Positions 1 through 6,920 of a stretch of DNA of 10,552 bases are shown here, one piece after another (positions within the stretch are counted from its first letter, which is position 1; each line of letters begins with the position of its first letter). The DNA lies in the NCBI GenBank assembly GCA_013002425.1, contig JABDJQ010000417.1, positions 1 to 10,552 of the forward strand, read 5' to 3'. The position numbers were made by a program, and so were the translations under genes. This stretch comes from Gemmatimonadota bacterium (GTDB taxonomy: Bacteria; Orphanbacterota; Orphanbacteria; Orphanbacterales; Orphanbacteraceae). Below the pieces are notes generated by a model. That model had not been told where the DNA came from. It ran no database searches and saw nothing but the letters and a program-made list of their open reading frames with translations.

Positions 1-65
1 GGTCCGACAGGGCGAAGGCGAGGAGAACGTCACGCGCGCATGAACACCGGCCACGTCGCAGTGCA
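1..65 (-). other. Downstream end of the window, unresolved
   Basis: These 65 bases follow the third antiporter subunit. A GTG at 66-64 overlaps its TAG by one base and opens a frame that stays open to the window edge (22 codons). It lacks a ribosome binding site and reads as unremarkable sequence. Another frame is also open but has no start codon. No terminator hairpin is visible, so the operon may continue. Confidence 0.2.
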
Positions 66-1757
66 CTACGCGCCGTATTCGAAGATCAGATAGATCACGA
101 GCAGAATGGCGACCCAGACCGCGATGCTTCCGGTCGCCCAGGTGCGGCCGAAGATGCCGTCCGGCCCCAGATGATGGCGCCCCGCCTGCTGCAGACCGCT
201 CACGAACGAATGGGCGATTCCCTCGCCGAACAGCCGCACGCGTTCGGCAAGCATCGCGACGCCACGTGCCGTCGCGGGAAGCGCGCGTCGATAGATCCAG
301 TCAGCATCGAGATGCACGGCGCGCAGCTCCGGAGGATAGAGATGCGTGAGCTTCAGCCACGTGAACGCGAGCGCGCTGAAGAACAGAAGCTGCGTCTGCG
401 TCAGAACGTGTGTCCCCGTGTACGGCGTGTAATCAACCGGCCAGGGCAGCAACGCATAGAGGAACTGCGGGAAGCAGCCGAGGCCGATGCAGAGCGCGGA
501 GCCGATCCCCATCGCGAGCAGCATGCTCTTCGGCGCCTCTTTGACGCGGATCCCCGAGTCGTGCGAGAAAAATGCGAAGAACGGAACCTTGATCCCCGCA
601 TGATGGAAGACGCCGGCCGACGCGAACAACAGGACCATCCAGACGAAAATGTGATGTTCGTGAAGAACGGCCGCGACGATCAGCGACTTGCTGACAAAGC
701 CCGAGAAGAGCGGAAACGCCGAGATCGACGCCGCGCCGATTATGCAGAACACGGCCGTGAACGGCATGCTCTTGTAGAGGCCGCCCAGGTCGGAACCGCG
801 GACGTGCCCGACCCGATAGAGCACCGCGCCCATCGACATGAAGAGCAGGGACTTGTAAAGAACATGGCAGAACGCGTGGGCAACCGTCCCGTTCAATGCG
901 AGCGGCGTGCCGATACCCACGCCCACGACCATGAACCCGAGCTGGTTGTTCAGGCTGTAGGCGAGCACCCGCCGGAGGTCGTTCTCGATCACGGCAAAGA
1001 AGATCGGCAATGCCGCCATCACGACGCCGATAAAGATGAGGATCTCCTCGCCCGCGAACGCGCGAGCGAGAGCGTAGATCGCGGTCTTCGTCGTGAACGA
1101 ACTCAGGAAGACCGCGCCGGCCGGGGTCGCCTCGGGATAGGCGTCGATCATCCAGGCGTGGAGGAACGGAAACGCGGCTTTGATACCGAATGCGAGCAGG
1201 ATCAGCTTGCCGCCGAGCGTCACCGTACCGATCTCGCCGAATGCGAGCGACCCCGTTTCCCGAAAATAGATGATCGCGCCGGCCAGAAGAATGACGCCCG
1301 AACTGATCTGGATGATCAGGTAGCGCATTCCCGATCGGTTCGCTCGTTCCGTTCCGCGCGCCCAGATCAGAAAAACGGACGTAACCGCGAGCAGTTCCCA
1401 CGCGATGAAGAGCGTGATCAGATCGCCCGCAAATAATGCAAGCAGCGCACTTCCCGCGTACAGCAGACCCGTAACGCGCTGCAGCCGGTCGCCCGCCTCC
1501 CACGCGAACAGCAGCGTGAGGAATGCGGCGATATGAAACAGATGACTGAAGAGCAGGCTGAGCTTGTCGACGCGGAACGGCAACAACTCGTATTGGAATA
1601 TCGAGATCGAGATCTCGGTGCCCGGCGCGAGCTGGAACGCGCTCCAGGCCGACACGACCGGCACGAGCAGCGCAGCGAGCGCCTGCGTTCGTCCGCGCAG
1701 CATGGCGACGAGCAGCGCTCCCGCGAAGAAGACGAGCGCCGGGTGAAGATTACTCAT
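66..1757 (-). CDS. Mrp/NuoL-like antiporter subunit, third MnhD copy
   Basis: At 563 residues this is the longest of the three channel-type subunits, with about 15 helices. Key residues are E121 (FIAWELLAVTSVFLIW), K193 (GIKAAFPFLHAWMIDAYPEA), K224 (FTTKTAIYALAR), H294 and H298 with K302 (HAFCHVLYKSLLF) and K357 (FSGFVSKSL). The C-terminal extension has an LDADWIYRR motif (about 480-490), a long amphipathic stretch and a last helix ending at the C terminus. This layout recalls NuoL/MrpA-type subunits with a lateral helix. It may fill the place of the MrpA N-terminal domain, whose usual C-terminal part is here a separate protein. I chose ATG 1757 over an upstream in-frame ATG at 1790 because a GGGGAGG ribosome binding site sits about 8 bases before it and it overlaps the previous stop by 8 bases. 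The stop TAG is at 68-66. Confidence 0.92.
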   Translation of the reverse strand: MSNLHPALVFFAGALLVAMLRGRTQALAALLVPVVSAWSAFQLAPGTEISISIFQYELLPFRVDKLSLLFSHLFHIAAFLTLLFAWEAGDRLQRVTGLLYAGSALLALFAGDLITLFIAWELLAVTSVFLIWARGTERANRSGMRYLIIQISSGVILLAGAIIYFRETGSLAFGEIGTVTLGGKLILLAFGIKAAFPFLHAWMIDAYPEATPAGAVFLSSFTTKTAIYALARAFAGEEILIFIGVVMAALPIFFAVIENDLRRVLAYSLNNQLGFMVVGVGIGTPLALNGTVAHAFCHVLYKSLLFMSMGAVLYRVGHVRGSDLGGLYKSMPFTAVFCIIGAASISAFPLFSGFVSKSLIVAAVLHEHHIFVWMVLLFASAGVFHHAGIKVPFFAFFSHDSGIRVKEAPKSMLLAMGIGSALCIGLGCFPQFLYALLPWPVDYTPYTGTHVLTQTQLLFFSALAFTWLKLTHLYPPELRAVHLDADWIYRRALPATARGVAMLAERVRLFGEGIAHSFVSGLQQAGRHHLGPDGIFGRTWATGSIAVWVAILLVIYLIFEYGA

Positions 1758-2082
1758 GCGGAGCCTCCCCGCCCTTCCCGCCGCTCTCACCGCTGTTCCC
1801 GGCCGGCATTCCGTCTTCCTCCGGTTCGTAGTAATCCGGCTTCCGAATGAGCAGCTTCCGCATCTCTTTCGCGACCAGTACGAGAATCACACACGAAACG
1901 AAACCGTAGATTCCGTAGAACCCGAAGAGCTTCTCGATCGGCTGGTCGACATGGCGATGATAGAAGAAGTCCGCGATGAAGAGCCCCGCGCACGTGACGT
2001 AAAGACCGCGCAGGATCAGCTTCAGGCTCCCCGGCTTGTCGAGCCAGTACGTTTTTTCGTTTTGACGATTCTCGCTCATCAT
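1750..2082 (-). CDS. Small two-helix membrane protein of the Mrp operon, function unknown
   Basis: This 110-residue protein is of a family I cannot name. A polar N terminus is followed by a helix at about residues 23-42 (ending GLFIADFFY), a short loop with RHVDQPIEKL, a second helix at about 53-71 (YGFVSCVILVLVAKEMRKLL) and a conserved-looking KPDYYE before an acidic, Gly/Ser-rich tail. It is clearly coding: it is locked between two antiporter genes, with its ATG overlapping the preceding stop as ATGA and its TAA overlapping the next ATG by 8 bases. An AAGGGA ribosome binding site is nearby. A second ATG at 2079 would shorten it by one residue and is slightly better spaced. By position it is probably an accessory or structural subunit of this Mrp complex, as small single- or two-helix subunits are in complex I. 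That is inference. Confidence 0.8.
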   Translation of the reverse strand: MMSENRQNEKTYWLDKPGSLKLILRGLYVTCAGLFIADFFYHRHVDQPIEKLFGFYGIYGFVSCVILVLVAKEMRKLLIRKPDYYEPEEDGMPAGNSGESGGKGGEAPHE

Positions 2083-3542
2083 CCCATCCCTTCGAGCAGA
2101 CGATAGATCGTATCCGCGTAGAAGAAGAGCACGACACACCCGAGCGCCGTCACGCAGAGCGGGACGAGGCAGAAAGCGGGCGCCTCCGCGTACTTCAGCG
2201 TTTCACCCGCGGCGAGCCCCTTCGGCGCGCGGAAGAACGCGCGAAGCGGGATCGGCAGCAGGTACGCCACGTTCAGCAGCGAGCTCACCATGAGCACGAC
2301 GATCGGGATCATGCGTCCCGCATCGGCGGCGCCGAGCACGAGGAACCACTTGCTCCACATGCCGCCTAACGGCGGCAGGCCGATCACGGAGAGCGAACCG
2401 ATGAAGAACGCGGCGAACGTGAGCGGCATCGCGCGCCCCAGGCCTTCCATGTCGCTGATGTTCTTCTTGTGCGTCGCCACGTAAATCGCGCCGGCGCAGA
2501 AGAAGAGCGTGATCTTTCCGAAAGCGTGCATCGCGATGTGCATGCTGCCGCCGATCATCGCGGCCTGCGTCGCGAGCGCGGCGCCGAGCACGATATACGA
2601 AAGCTGCGAAATCGTCGAATACGCGAGCCGCGCCTTCAGGTTGTCCTTCGTCATCGCGATCAGCGAAGCGAGCACGATCGTACCGGAAGATACGTAGATC
2701 AGCCACTCGTTCGCGCCGGTCTCGGTCAGAAGATCGAGTCCGAAGATGTAGACGATCACCTTCATGACCGTAAAGACGCCGGCCTTCACGACCGCTACCG
2801 CATGCAGCAGAGCGCTGACGGGCGTCGGGGCCACCATGGCCGCCGGCAGCCACTTGTGAAAAGGCATCAGAGCGGCCTTGCCCGTGCCGAACGCGAAGAG
2901 CGCGAGCAGAATGCCGATTGTCATCGGGCCCGCTTTCCCCGCGAGAATTCCGCCTGGGGTGAAGTCGAGCGTGCCCGTCAGGAACCAGGTCCAGATGACC
3001 GCGAGCAGCAGAAAGCTGATCGATGTCGTCAAGAGCACGCCGAGATAGACGCGGCCCGAACGCATCGCCTCCGCGGTCCGGCTGTGAGTAACGAGCGGGT
3101 ACGTGGAAAGCGTGAGCGCTTCGTAGAAGATAAAGAGCGTAAAGAGATTCGCGGCGAACGCGATTCCGACCGATGCGGAAATCGCGAGCGCGAAGCACAC
3201 GTAGAATCGCGTCTGGCTCGGTTCGTCGTGCGCGCGCATGTAACCGATCGCGTAGAGCGTGGTCACGATCCAGAGGCCGGACGCGACGAGCGCGAATACC
3301 ATGCCGAGCGGTTCGAGCGCGAACGCGATCGGAAGGCCGGGCAGCACTTCGAGCACCGTGGCCTCCGGACGCGCGCCGTTCATGACGGCGGGAGCGAGCG
3401 GAGCGACGAGCGCGAGCAGAACGAGGCCCGTCACGACCGAAACCGTCTCGCGCAGGTTCGGGGAGCGCCCGGTCAGGCCGACGAGCGCCGCGCCGATCAG
3501 TGGCACGAGCGGCGCGACGAGCAGCGTCATTTCGTGGGTCAT
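2079..3542 (-). CDS. Mrp/NuoM-like antiporter subunit, second MnhD copy
   Basis: This 487-residue protein of the NuoL/M/N antiporter family has about 14 helices. Key residues are E141 (TLFIFYEALTLSTYPL), K222 (FAFGTGKAALMPFHKWLPAA), K253 (AVAVVKAGVFTVMKV), H335 and H339 with K343 (HIAMHAFGKITLFF) and K398 (GGMWSKWF). The sequence differs strongly from the first MnhD (for example GKAALMPFHKWLP instead of LKMALFPLHMWLP), so this is not a recent tandem duplication but a distinct subfamily nearer to NuoM and hydrogenase-type subunits. The ATG at 3542 overlaps the first mnhD stop and has a G-rich (GGGGGG) ribosome binding site. The same frame stays open upstream to 4328, but that part lies over mnhD and is Arg-rich shadow. 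Another in-frame ATG at 3530 is less likely. Confidence 0.92.
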   Translation of the reverse strand: MTHEMTLLVAPLVPLIGAALVGLTGRSPNLRETVSVVTGLVLLALVAPLAPAVMNGARPEATVLEVLPGLPIAFALEPLGMVFALVASGLWIVTTLYAIGYMRAHDEPSQTRFYVCFALAISASVGIAFAANLFTLFIFYEALTLSTYPLVTHSRTAEAMRSGRVYLGVLLTTSISFLLLAVIWTWFLTGTLDFTPGGILAGKAGPMTIGILLALFAFGTGKAALMPFHKWLPAAMVAPTPVSALLHAVAVVKAGVFTVMKVIVYIFGLDLLTETGANEWLIYVSSGTIVLASLIAMTKDNLKARLAYSTISQLSYIVLGAALATQAAMIGGSMHIAMHAFGKITLFFCAGAIYVATHKKNISDMEGLGRAMPLTFAAFFIGSLSVIGLPPLGGMWSKWFLVLGAADAGRMIPIVVLMVSSLLNVAYLLPIPLRAFFRAPKGLAAGETLKYAEAPAFCLVPLCVTALGCVVLFFYADTIYRLLEGMG

Positions 3543-5017
3543 GAGTGACCCCCCAGCAGAAAGACGGCCGCGGCGCGCGCGACGCCGACCGTCCATTCGG
3601 TGCTGACGCCGAACACGATCGTGGCGAGCACCAGAATCGCGGTCGGCACGAGCATCGATAGAGGCGCTTCCCCCACCGGGTCGCTGGAACGGTCGCGCGG
3701 CTGGAAGTAGGCGAACTCGACCACGCGCCACACGTAGATCACGGCGAGCAGCGAGGATAGAAGCACGAGGGCGACGGCGAGCCAGTGTCCGGTTTCGATC
3801 GCCGCAAGAATCAGATACCACTTGCTGATGAAGCCCACAGTGAGCGGAACGCCGATCATTCCGAGTCCGCCCAGCACGAACAGAAACATCGTAATCGGCA
3901 TCGAGCGGCCGAGGCCGCGAAACGCATTCAGATCGGAGGATCCCACGCGATAGACGACAGCCGCGACGGTGAGGAAGAGTCCGCCCTTCATGAGGCCGTG
4001 GTTGAAGAGGTGCACGATACCGCCGGTAAGGCCGTTCACGTTCGCGAAGCTGATGCCGAGAACGATGTATCCGATTTGCGCGACGCTCGAATACGCGAGC
4101 AGGCGCTTCACGTTGGTCTGAAAGATCGCCGCGGCGGACATCAGCACGATGCCGACGAGCGCGAGCGCTCCCAGAATCTGCGAAACGTCGATTTTTTCGA
4201 ACGCGAACGCGGGCCCGTAAATCGAGAACAGAAAGCGGATCATCACGTAAACGGCCACTTTCGTCGCTGTCGCCGCGAGGAACGCGCTGACAGCGGACGG
4301 GGCGTACGTGTACGCGTTCGGCAGCCACATGTGAAGCGGGAAGAGCGCCATCTTGAGGCTCACGCCCACCATGAAGAACGCGAAGGAAATGAGAACGGTG
4401 CGCGTATCGCCGACGGCGGGTAGCCGCGCGGCAAGGTCGGCCATGTTGAGCGTGCCGGTCATCTGGTATAGGAGCCCGATGCTGATCAGGATGAACGTCG
4501 ATCCGATCGTGCCCATGATGAGGTACTGATACGAAGCGTAGAGCGCGCGCCTCTGATGGCCCATCGCGATCAATATATAGGAAGAGAGAGCGGCGATTTC
4601 GAGGAACACGAACACGTTGAACGCGTCGCCCGTGATCGTGATGCCCAGCAGGCCCGTCTGGCAGAGCATCATCGCGGCGTAGAAGAAGTGGCGACGCTCG
4701 CGGGGGATTTCGCTATCGACGCTCTTCTTCGCGGCCAGCATGACGAGCGCGCCGAGAAGCGCCACGAGCAGCAGTACGAACGAGTTGAGCGGACCGATCC
4801 GGTACTCGATCCCCCACGGCGCGGCCCATCCGCCCAGTTCGTACACGATGGGACCGGTCGCCATCACGGACGTGAGCAGCCGCGTCGCGACGAAGAGCGA
4901 CGCGAGCGAACAGGCGAGCGCGACCCAGTAAGCGAACACGCCTCTTGCGGCGAGCACGCAGAGCGGCGCCCCGAGGAGCGGGATCAGAACCTGAATGACG
5001 GGGTGTTCCGCGATCAA
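3539..5017 (-). CDS. mnhD: Mrp/Mnh-type Na+/H+ antiporter subunit D, first copy
   Basis: This 492-residue protein has about 14 membrane helices and belongs to the NuoL/M/N antiporter-like family; the length is usual for MnhD. The ion-pathway residues are all in place: E140 (VFVFLEIAALSSYIL), K222 (VGVSLKMALFPLHMWLPNAY), K253 (ATATKVAVYVMIR), H336 and H340 with K344 (HLFNHGLMKGGLF), and K399 (GFISKW). By homology it moves protons or Na+ in exchange, driven with the other subunits. The start is TTG at 5017, overlapping the mnhC stop as TTGA, with a GGGGGA ribosome binding site; the next ATG is 51 residues in, inside the membrane part. It ends by overlapping the next mnhD-like gene as ATGA. Confidence 0.94.
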   Translation of the reverse strand: MIAEHPVIQVLIPLLGAPLCVLAARGVFAYWVALACSLASLFVATRLLTSVMATGPIVYELGGWAAPWGIEYRIGPLNSFVLLLVALLGALVMLAAKKSVDSEIPRERRHFFYAAMMLCQTGLLGITITGDAFNVFVFLEIAALSSYILIAMGHQRRALYASYQYLIMGTIGSTFILISIGLLYQMTGTLNMADLAARLPAVGDTRTVLISFAFFMVGVSLKMALFPLHMWLPNAYTYAPSAVSAFLAATATKVAVYVMIRFLFSIYGPAFAFEKIDVSQILGALALVGIVLMSAAAIFQTNVKRLLAYSSVAQIGYIVLGISFANVNGLTGGIVHLFNHGLMKGGLFLTVAAVVYRVGSSDLNAFRGLGRSMPITMFLFVLGGLGMIGVPLTVGFISKWYLILAAIETGHWLAVALVLLSSLLAVIYVWRVVEFAYFQPRDRSSDPVGEAPLSMLVPTAILVLATIVFGVSTEWTVGVARAAAVFLLGGHS

Positions 5018-5376
5018 CGCTTGATCCCCCGCTCGAGATCGTGAATCTCTTCTTCTTCGATCGTTTCATAGACGTGATCGATCCGCACGACGATCGCGAG
5101 TCCGAGCGCCGTGGTCGCGAGCCCGACGACGATCGCGGTCAGGATCAGTACGTGCGGCAGCGGGTTCGAGTAAATCTCGATCGACTTGTCGAGGATCGGC
5201 GCCGTTCCGCCGCGCACCTTTCCCATCGTGATGAAAAGCAGAAACACGGACGTCTGAAAAATGTTGAGGCCGATCAGCTTCTTCACGAGATTCTGGCGCG
5301 CGATCAGGATATAGAAACCCGTCATCATGAGCGTGATGACGACCCAGTAATTGAAAAGACCGAACTGTTCGTTCAT
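5014..5376 (-). CDS. mnhC: Mrp/Mnh-type Na+/H+ antiporter subunit C (NuoK-like)
   Basis: This 120-residue protein has three predicted helices and is homologous to NuoK of complex I and MbhG. Helix 1 is about residues 8-26; helix 2 contains GLNIFQTSVFLLFI (residues 36-49); helix 3 follows the motif NPLPHVLILTAIVVGLATTA (71-90). The usual family form of that motif is DPLPQALVLTAIVIG, so Asn and His replace Asp and Gln here, which is a mild oddity. The C terminus is acidic and cytosolic (ETIEEEEIHDLERG). The ATG at 5376 overlaps the mnhB stop and has a TGGAG ribosome binding site. I do not use longer versions of this frame upstream, since they lie over mnhB and read as Arg/His-rich noise. Its stop overlaps the TTG start of mnhD. 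Confidence 0.93.
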   Translation of the reverse strand: MNEQFGLFNYWVVITLMMTGFYILIARQNLVKKLIGLNIFQTSVFLLFITMGKVRGGTAPILDKSIEIYSNPLPHVLILTAIVVGLATTALGLAIVVRIDHVYETIEEEEIHDLERGIKR

Positions 5377-5795
5377 GACTCCAGCCGATCCGCGAAAGCG
5401 TAGTAGATGCAGATGACGACCGCGGCTACCGTGATTCCGACACCGAGCTCCACGAGCAGGATGCCGAGATGCTGCCCGTGCACGGGGTGATGATGGTTGA
5501 GCGCGTTGTAATCGAGATAGTTGCCGCCCAGAAGAATCGTCGCGATGCCGACGCCCGCGTAAAGCAGAATGCCGAGCGCCATGAAGATGTACACGGCCCG
5601 GTACGGAACGACTCTGCGCGCGAGCTTCGGCGTGAAGATGAGACCGTAGAGAATGATGGCGGCGGCGAAGATCACGCCCGCCTGGAAACCGCCGCCCGGA
5701 CCGTAGTCTCCGTGAAACTGCGTATAGAGCGCGAACAGCAGGATGTACGGCAGAAAGAACTTCGTGACCGCGCGAAGAATCGAATGGTGCCTCAC
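5373..5795 (-). CDS. mnhB: Mrp/Mnh-type Na+/H+ antiporter subunit B
   Basis: This 140-residue protein has four predicted helices and an MnhB domain over nearly its full length. The hallmark GPGGGFQAGVIFAAAIIL begins at residue 32, after a first helix with LPYILLFALY. It is followed by a helix with ILLYAGVGIATILLGG, a His-rich loop (NHHHPVHGQH, a feature whose role is unclear) and a last helix beginning GILLVELGVGITVAAVVI. MnhB/MrpB is a required membrane subunit of Mrp antiporters and equals MbhF in hydrogenases. The start is GTG at 5795, overlapping the preceding stop as GTGA, with an AAGGAGGA ribosome binding site about 7 bases upstream. The stop overlaps the mnhC ATG as ATGA. Confidence 0.93.
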   Translation of the reverse strand: MRHHSILRAVTKFFLPYILLFALYTQFHGDYGPGGGFQAGVIFAAAIILYGLIFTPKLARRVVPYRAVYIFMALGILLYAGVGIATILLGGNYLDYNALNHHHPVHGQHLGILLVELGVGITVAAVVICIYYAFADRLES

Positions 5796-6316
5796 AACTC
5801 GTCCTCCTTCTTCCGCTTGCGAAGGAGAAGCATGACACCGAGACCGGCCGTGAAGATCACGACGGTTTCGCCGAGCGTGTCGTAGCCGCGATAGCTTGCC
5901 AGTACGGAGGTGACGACGTTGGGTACGCCGACTTCTTCGTACGACTCGTTAAGATAGCGCGGCGCCACATGCTGGTGCACGGGCGCGTCCGGGTCGCCCC
6001 AGGCGGGCATGTCGAACGTGCCGTAAATCAGGAATCCCCCGGTTACGACCACGACGAGAAAGGCCGAAAACGAAAACTTCGGCGCCTTTTCGCGTCGCGC
6101 GGTAACGGCGAGCGTCATGAGCATCAGGACCGTGGACACGCCGGCGCCGACCGCGGCTTCGGTGAACGCCACGTCGACGGCGTCGAGCGCGACCATCCAG
6201 CATGCGGAAAGCAGGCTGTAGAGCCCGGCGAGCATGACTGCGGCGAAGAGATTGCGAAGGCGCGTAATCGCGATCGCCGTGAACGCCAGCAGAAGAAGAA
6301 CCGCGATGTCGATCAG
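5792..6316 (-). CDS. Mrp subunit with DUF4040 (MbhD-like) and MbhE-like parts; matches the C-terminal part of MrpA
   Basis: About 174 residues. The N-terminal ~75 residues form a DUF4040/MbhD-like membrane domain with AFTEAAVGAGVSTVLMLMTLA, including the conserved Glu. After a periplasmic-type loop comes an MbhE-like segment, YLNESYEEVGVPNVVTSVLA then YRGYDTLGETVVIFTAG. In classic Mrp operons these parts are the C-terminal extension of MrpA, thought to lie at the antiporter-ion pathway interface; here they are a stand-alone protein, as in split Mrp and MBH clusters. The start is unusual: no ATG, GTG or TTG occurs before the Met at 6235, which lies past the first membrane helix. I place the start at CTG 6316 because it overlaps the mnhG stop as CTGA, like the NTGA junctions around it. 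ATC at 6325 or GTC at 6328 are better spaced from the AGGAAGGA site. The gene is confident; the start is not. Confidence 0.85.
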   Translation of the reverse strand: MIDIAVLLLLAFTAIAITRLRNLFAAVMLAGLYSLLSACWMVALDAVDVAFTEAAVGAGVSTVLMLMTLAVTARREKAPKFSFSAFLVVVVTGGFLIYGTFDMPAWGDPDAPVHQHVAPRYLNESYEEVGVPNVVTSVLASYRGYDTLGETVVIFTAGLGVMLLLRKRKKEDEL

Positions 6317-6636
6317 GAACTCGATGACGGACCGTCCTTCCTGTAAGGCTCGTGGCCGTTCCGATACGCGGTCTTCGCGAGGGCGTGCGTCGCGGTCGGA
6401 CTCGCGATCAACAGAAACAGGAGCAGGAACATGAGCTTGATCGTGATCAGCGAGAGGCCCGCTTTGATCATGAACCCGAGGACGAGAAAGCCGGCGCCCG
6501 TGGTGTCGATCATGCCGGCCGCGTGAAGGCGCGTATAGAAGCCGGGCAGCCGGAGCATCCCGAGAGCCCCGATCAGGCAGAAGATCGCGCCGACCACGAG
6601 ACAGATGTCGCTCACTATAATAAGAACGGCGCTCAC
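6313..6636 (-). CDS. mnhG: Mrp/Mnh-type Na+/H+ antiporter subunit G
   Basis: This 107-residue protein is expected to have three membrane helices. The diagnostic MnhG motif is present as RLPGFYTRLHAAGMIDTTGA (residues 29-48). Gly replaces the common Asp in the usual RLPD form. The start is GTG at 6636, overlapping the mnhF stop as GTGA, with only a weak AAGAAG ribosome binding site upstream, so translation probably depends on coupling to mnhF. The C terminus is hydrophilic and ends in four serines. MnhG is a core small subunit of Mrp complexes and equals MbhC in hydrogenases. Its TGA at 6315-6313 overlaps the start region of the DUF4040 subunit. Confidence 0.93.
   Translation of the reverse strand: MSAVLIIVSDICLVVGAIFCLIGALGMLRLPGFYTRLHAAGMIDTTGAGFLVLGFMIKAGLSLITIKLMFLLLFLLIASPTATHALAKTAYRNGHEPYRKDGPSSSS
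6335..6342 (-). promoter_or_regulatory. Ribosome binding site candidate for the DUF4040/MbhDE-like subunit
   Basis: AGGAAGGA on the minus strand lies inside the mnhG 3' end. No ATG, GTG or TTG is placed downstream of it in the frame of the next gene. It ends 6 bases before a GTC, 9 before an ATC and 18 before a CTG. Its presence supports initiation at a non-standard codon in 6314-6328. Confidence 0.4.
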
Positions 6637-6920
6637 AGCTTCTTCGTCTCTTCTTTCTCGCGGTCGGATCCGTATTCACGAAGCCCGAAGAACTTGAGGA
6701 CCGCGACGGTACCGATGAAATTCAGAAGGCCGTAGACGATCGCCAGGTCGAGAAACTCGGGGCGACCGTTCAGAAAGCCGTGCACGACGATAAACAGCAC
6801 GGTCGACGTGCCGAACGAGTTGACCGAAAGGATGCGGTCGTAGAGAGACGGACCGCGAAAGGCGCGAACCAGCGTCATGCTCATCGTAACCAGAATCGCG
6901 ATCATCGCGAACGGGATCAT
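6633..6920 (-). CDS. mnhF: Mrp/Mnh-type Na+/H+ antiporter subunit F
   Basis: This 95-residue protein is predicted to have three membrane helices (roughly 1-19, 34-52 and 58-79). The conserved MnhF pattern is clear: FRGPSLYDRILSVNSFGT at residues 21-38, then FLDLAIVYGLLNFIGTVAVLKF. The length matches the family (about 90-100). I chose the ATG at 6920 because it overlaps the mnhE stop as ATGA and has a strong GGAGGGAGG ribosome binding site just upstream. The same frame remains open further upstream to 7199, but that part lies antisense-free within mnhE and reads as low-quality Arg/Asp-rich sequence. It corresponds to MbhB in the hydrogenase naming. The charged tail (DREKEETKKL) faces an aqueous side. 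Its stop overlaps the mnhG GTG. Confidence 0.93.
   Translation of the reverse strand: MIPFAMIAILVTMSMTLVRAFRGPSLYDRILSVNSFGTSTVLFIVVHGFLNGRPEFLDLAIVYGLLNFIGTVAVLKFFGLREYGSDREKEETKKL

Noticed and set aside
171..1436. Long plus-strand open frame (421 codons) opposite the third MnhD-like gene
   Set aside because: Arg/Glu/Asp/His-rich, no hydrophobic core, no family motif, and antisense to a gene with clear conserved ion-pathway motifs. It is a by-product of GC-rich codon use.
2360..2377. Perfect 7-base inverted repeat with a 4-base loop
   Set aside because: It lies inside the second mnhD-like gene and encodes the conserved LPPLGG motif. It has no T-run, so it is not a terminator; codon choice explains it.
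2469..3548. Long plus-strand open frame (359 codons) opposite the second MnhD-like gene
   Set aside because: Same low-complexity Arg/Glu/His composition, no recognisable domain, and complementary to a well-supported membrane protein gene.
3543..4328. Upstream extension of the second MnhD frame, read as a 749-residue protein
   Set aside because: The added N-terminal part is Arg/Asp-rich shadow of the first mnhD. The ATG at 3542 has a ribosome binding site and an ATGA overlap and gives the normal family length.
6615..6620. Plus-strand TATAAT at the mnhG start region
   Set aside because: No acceptable -35 box at the right distance and no plus-strand gene downstream; the bases encode the LIIVS residues of mnhG.
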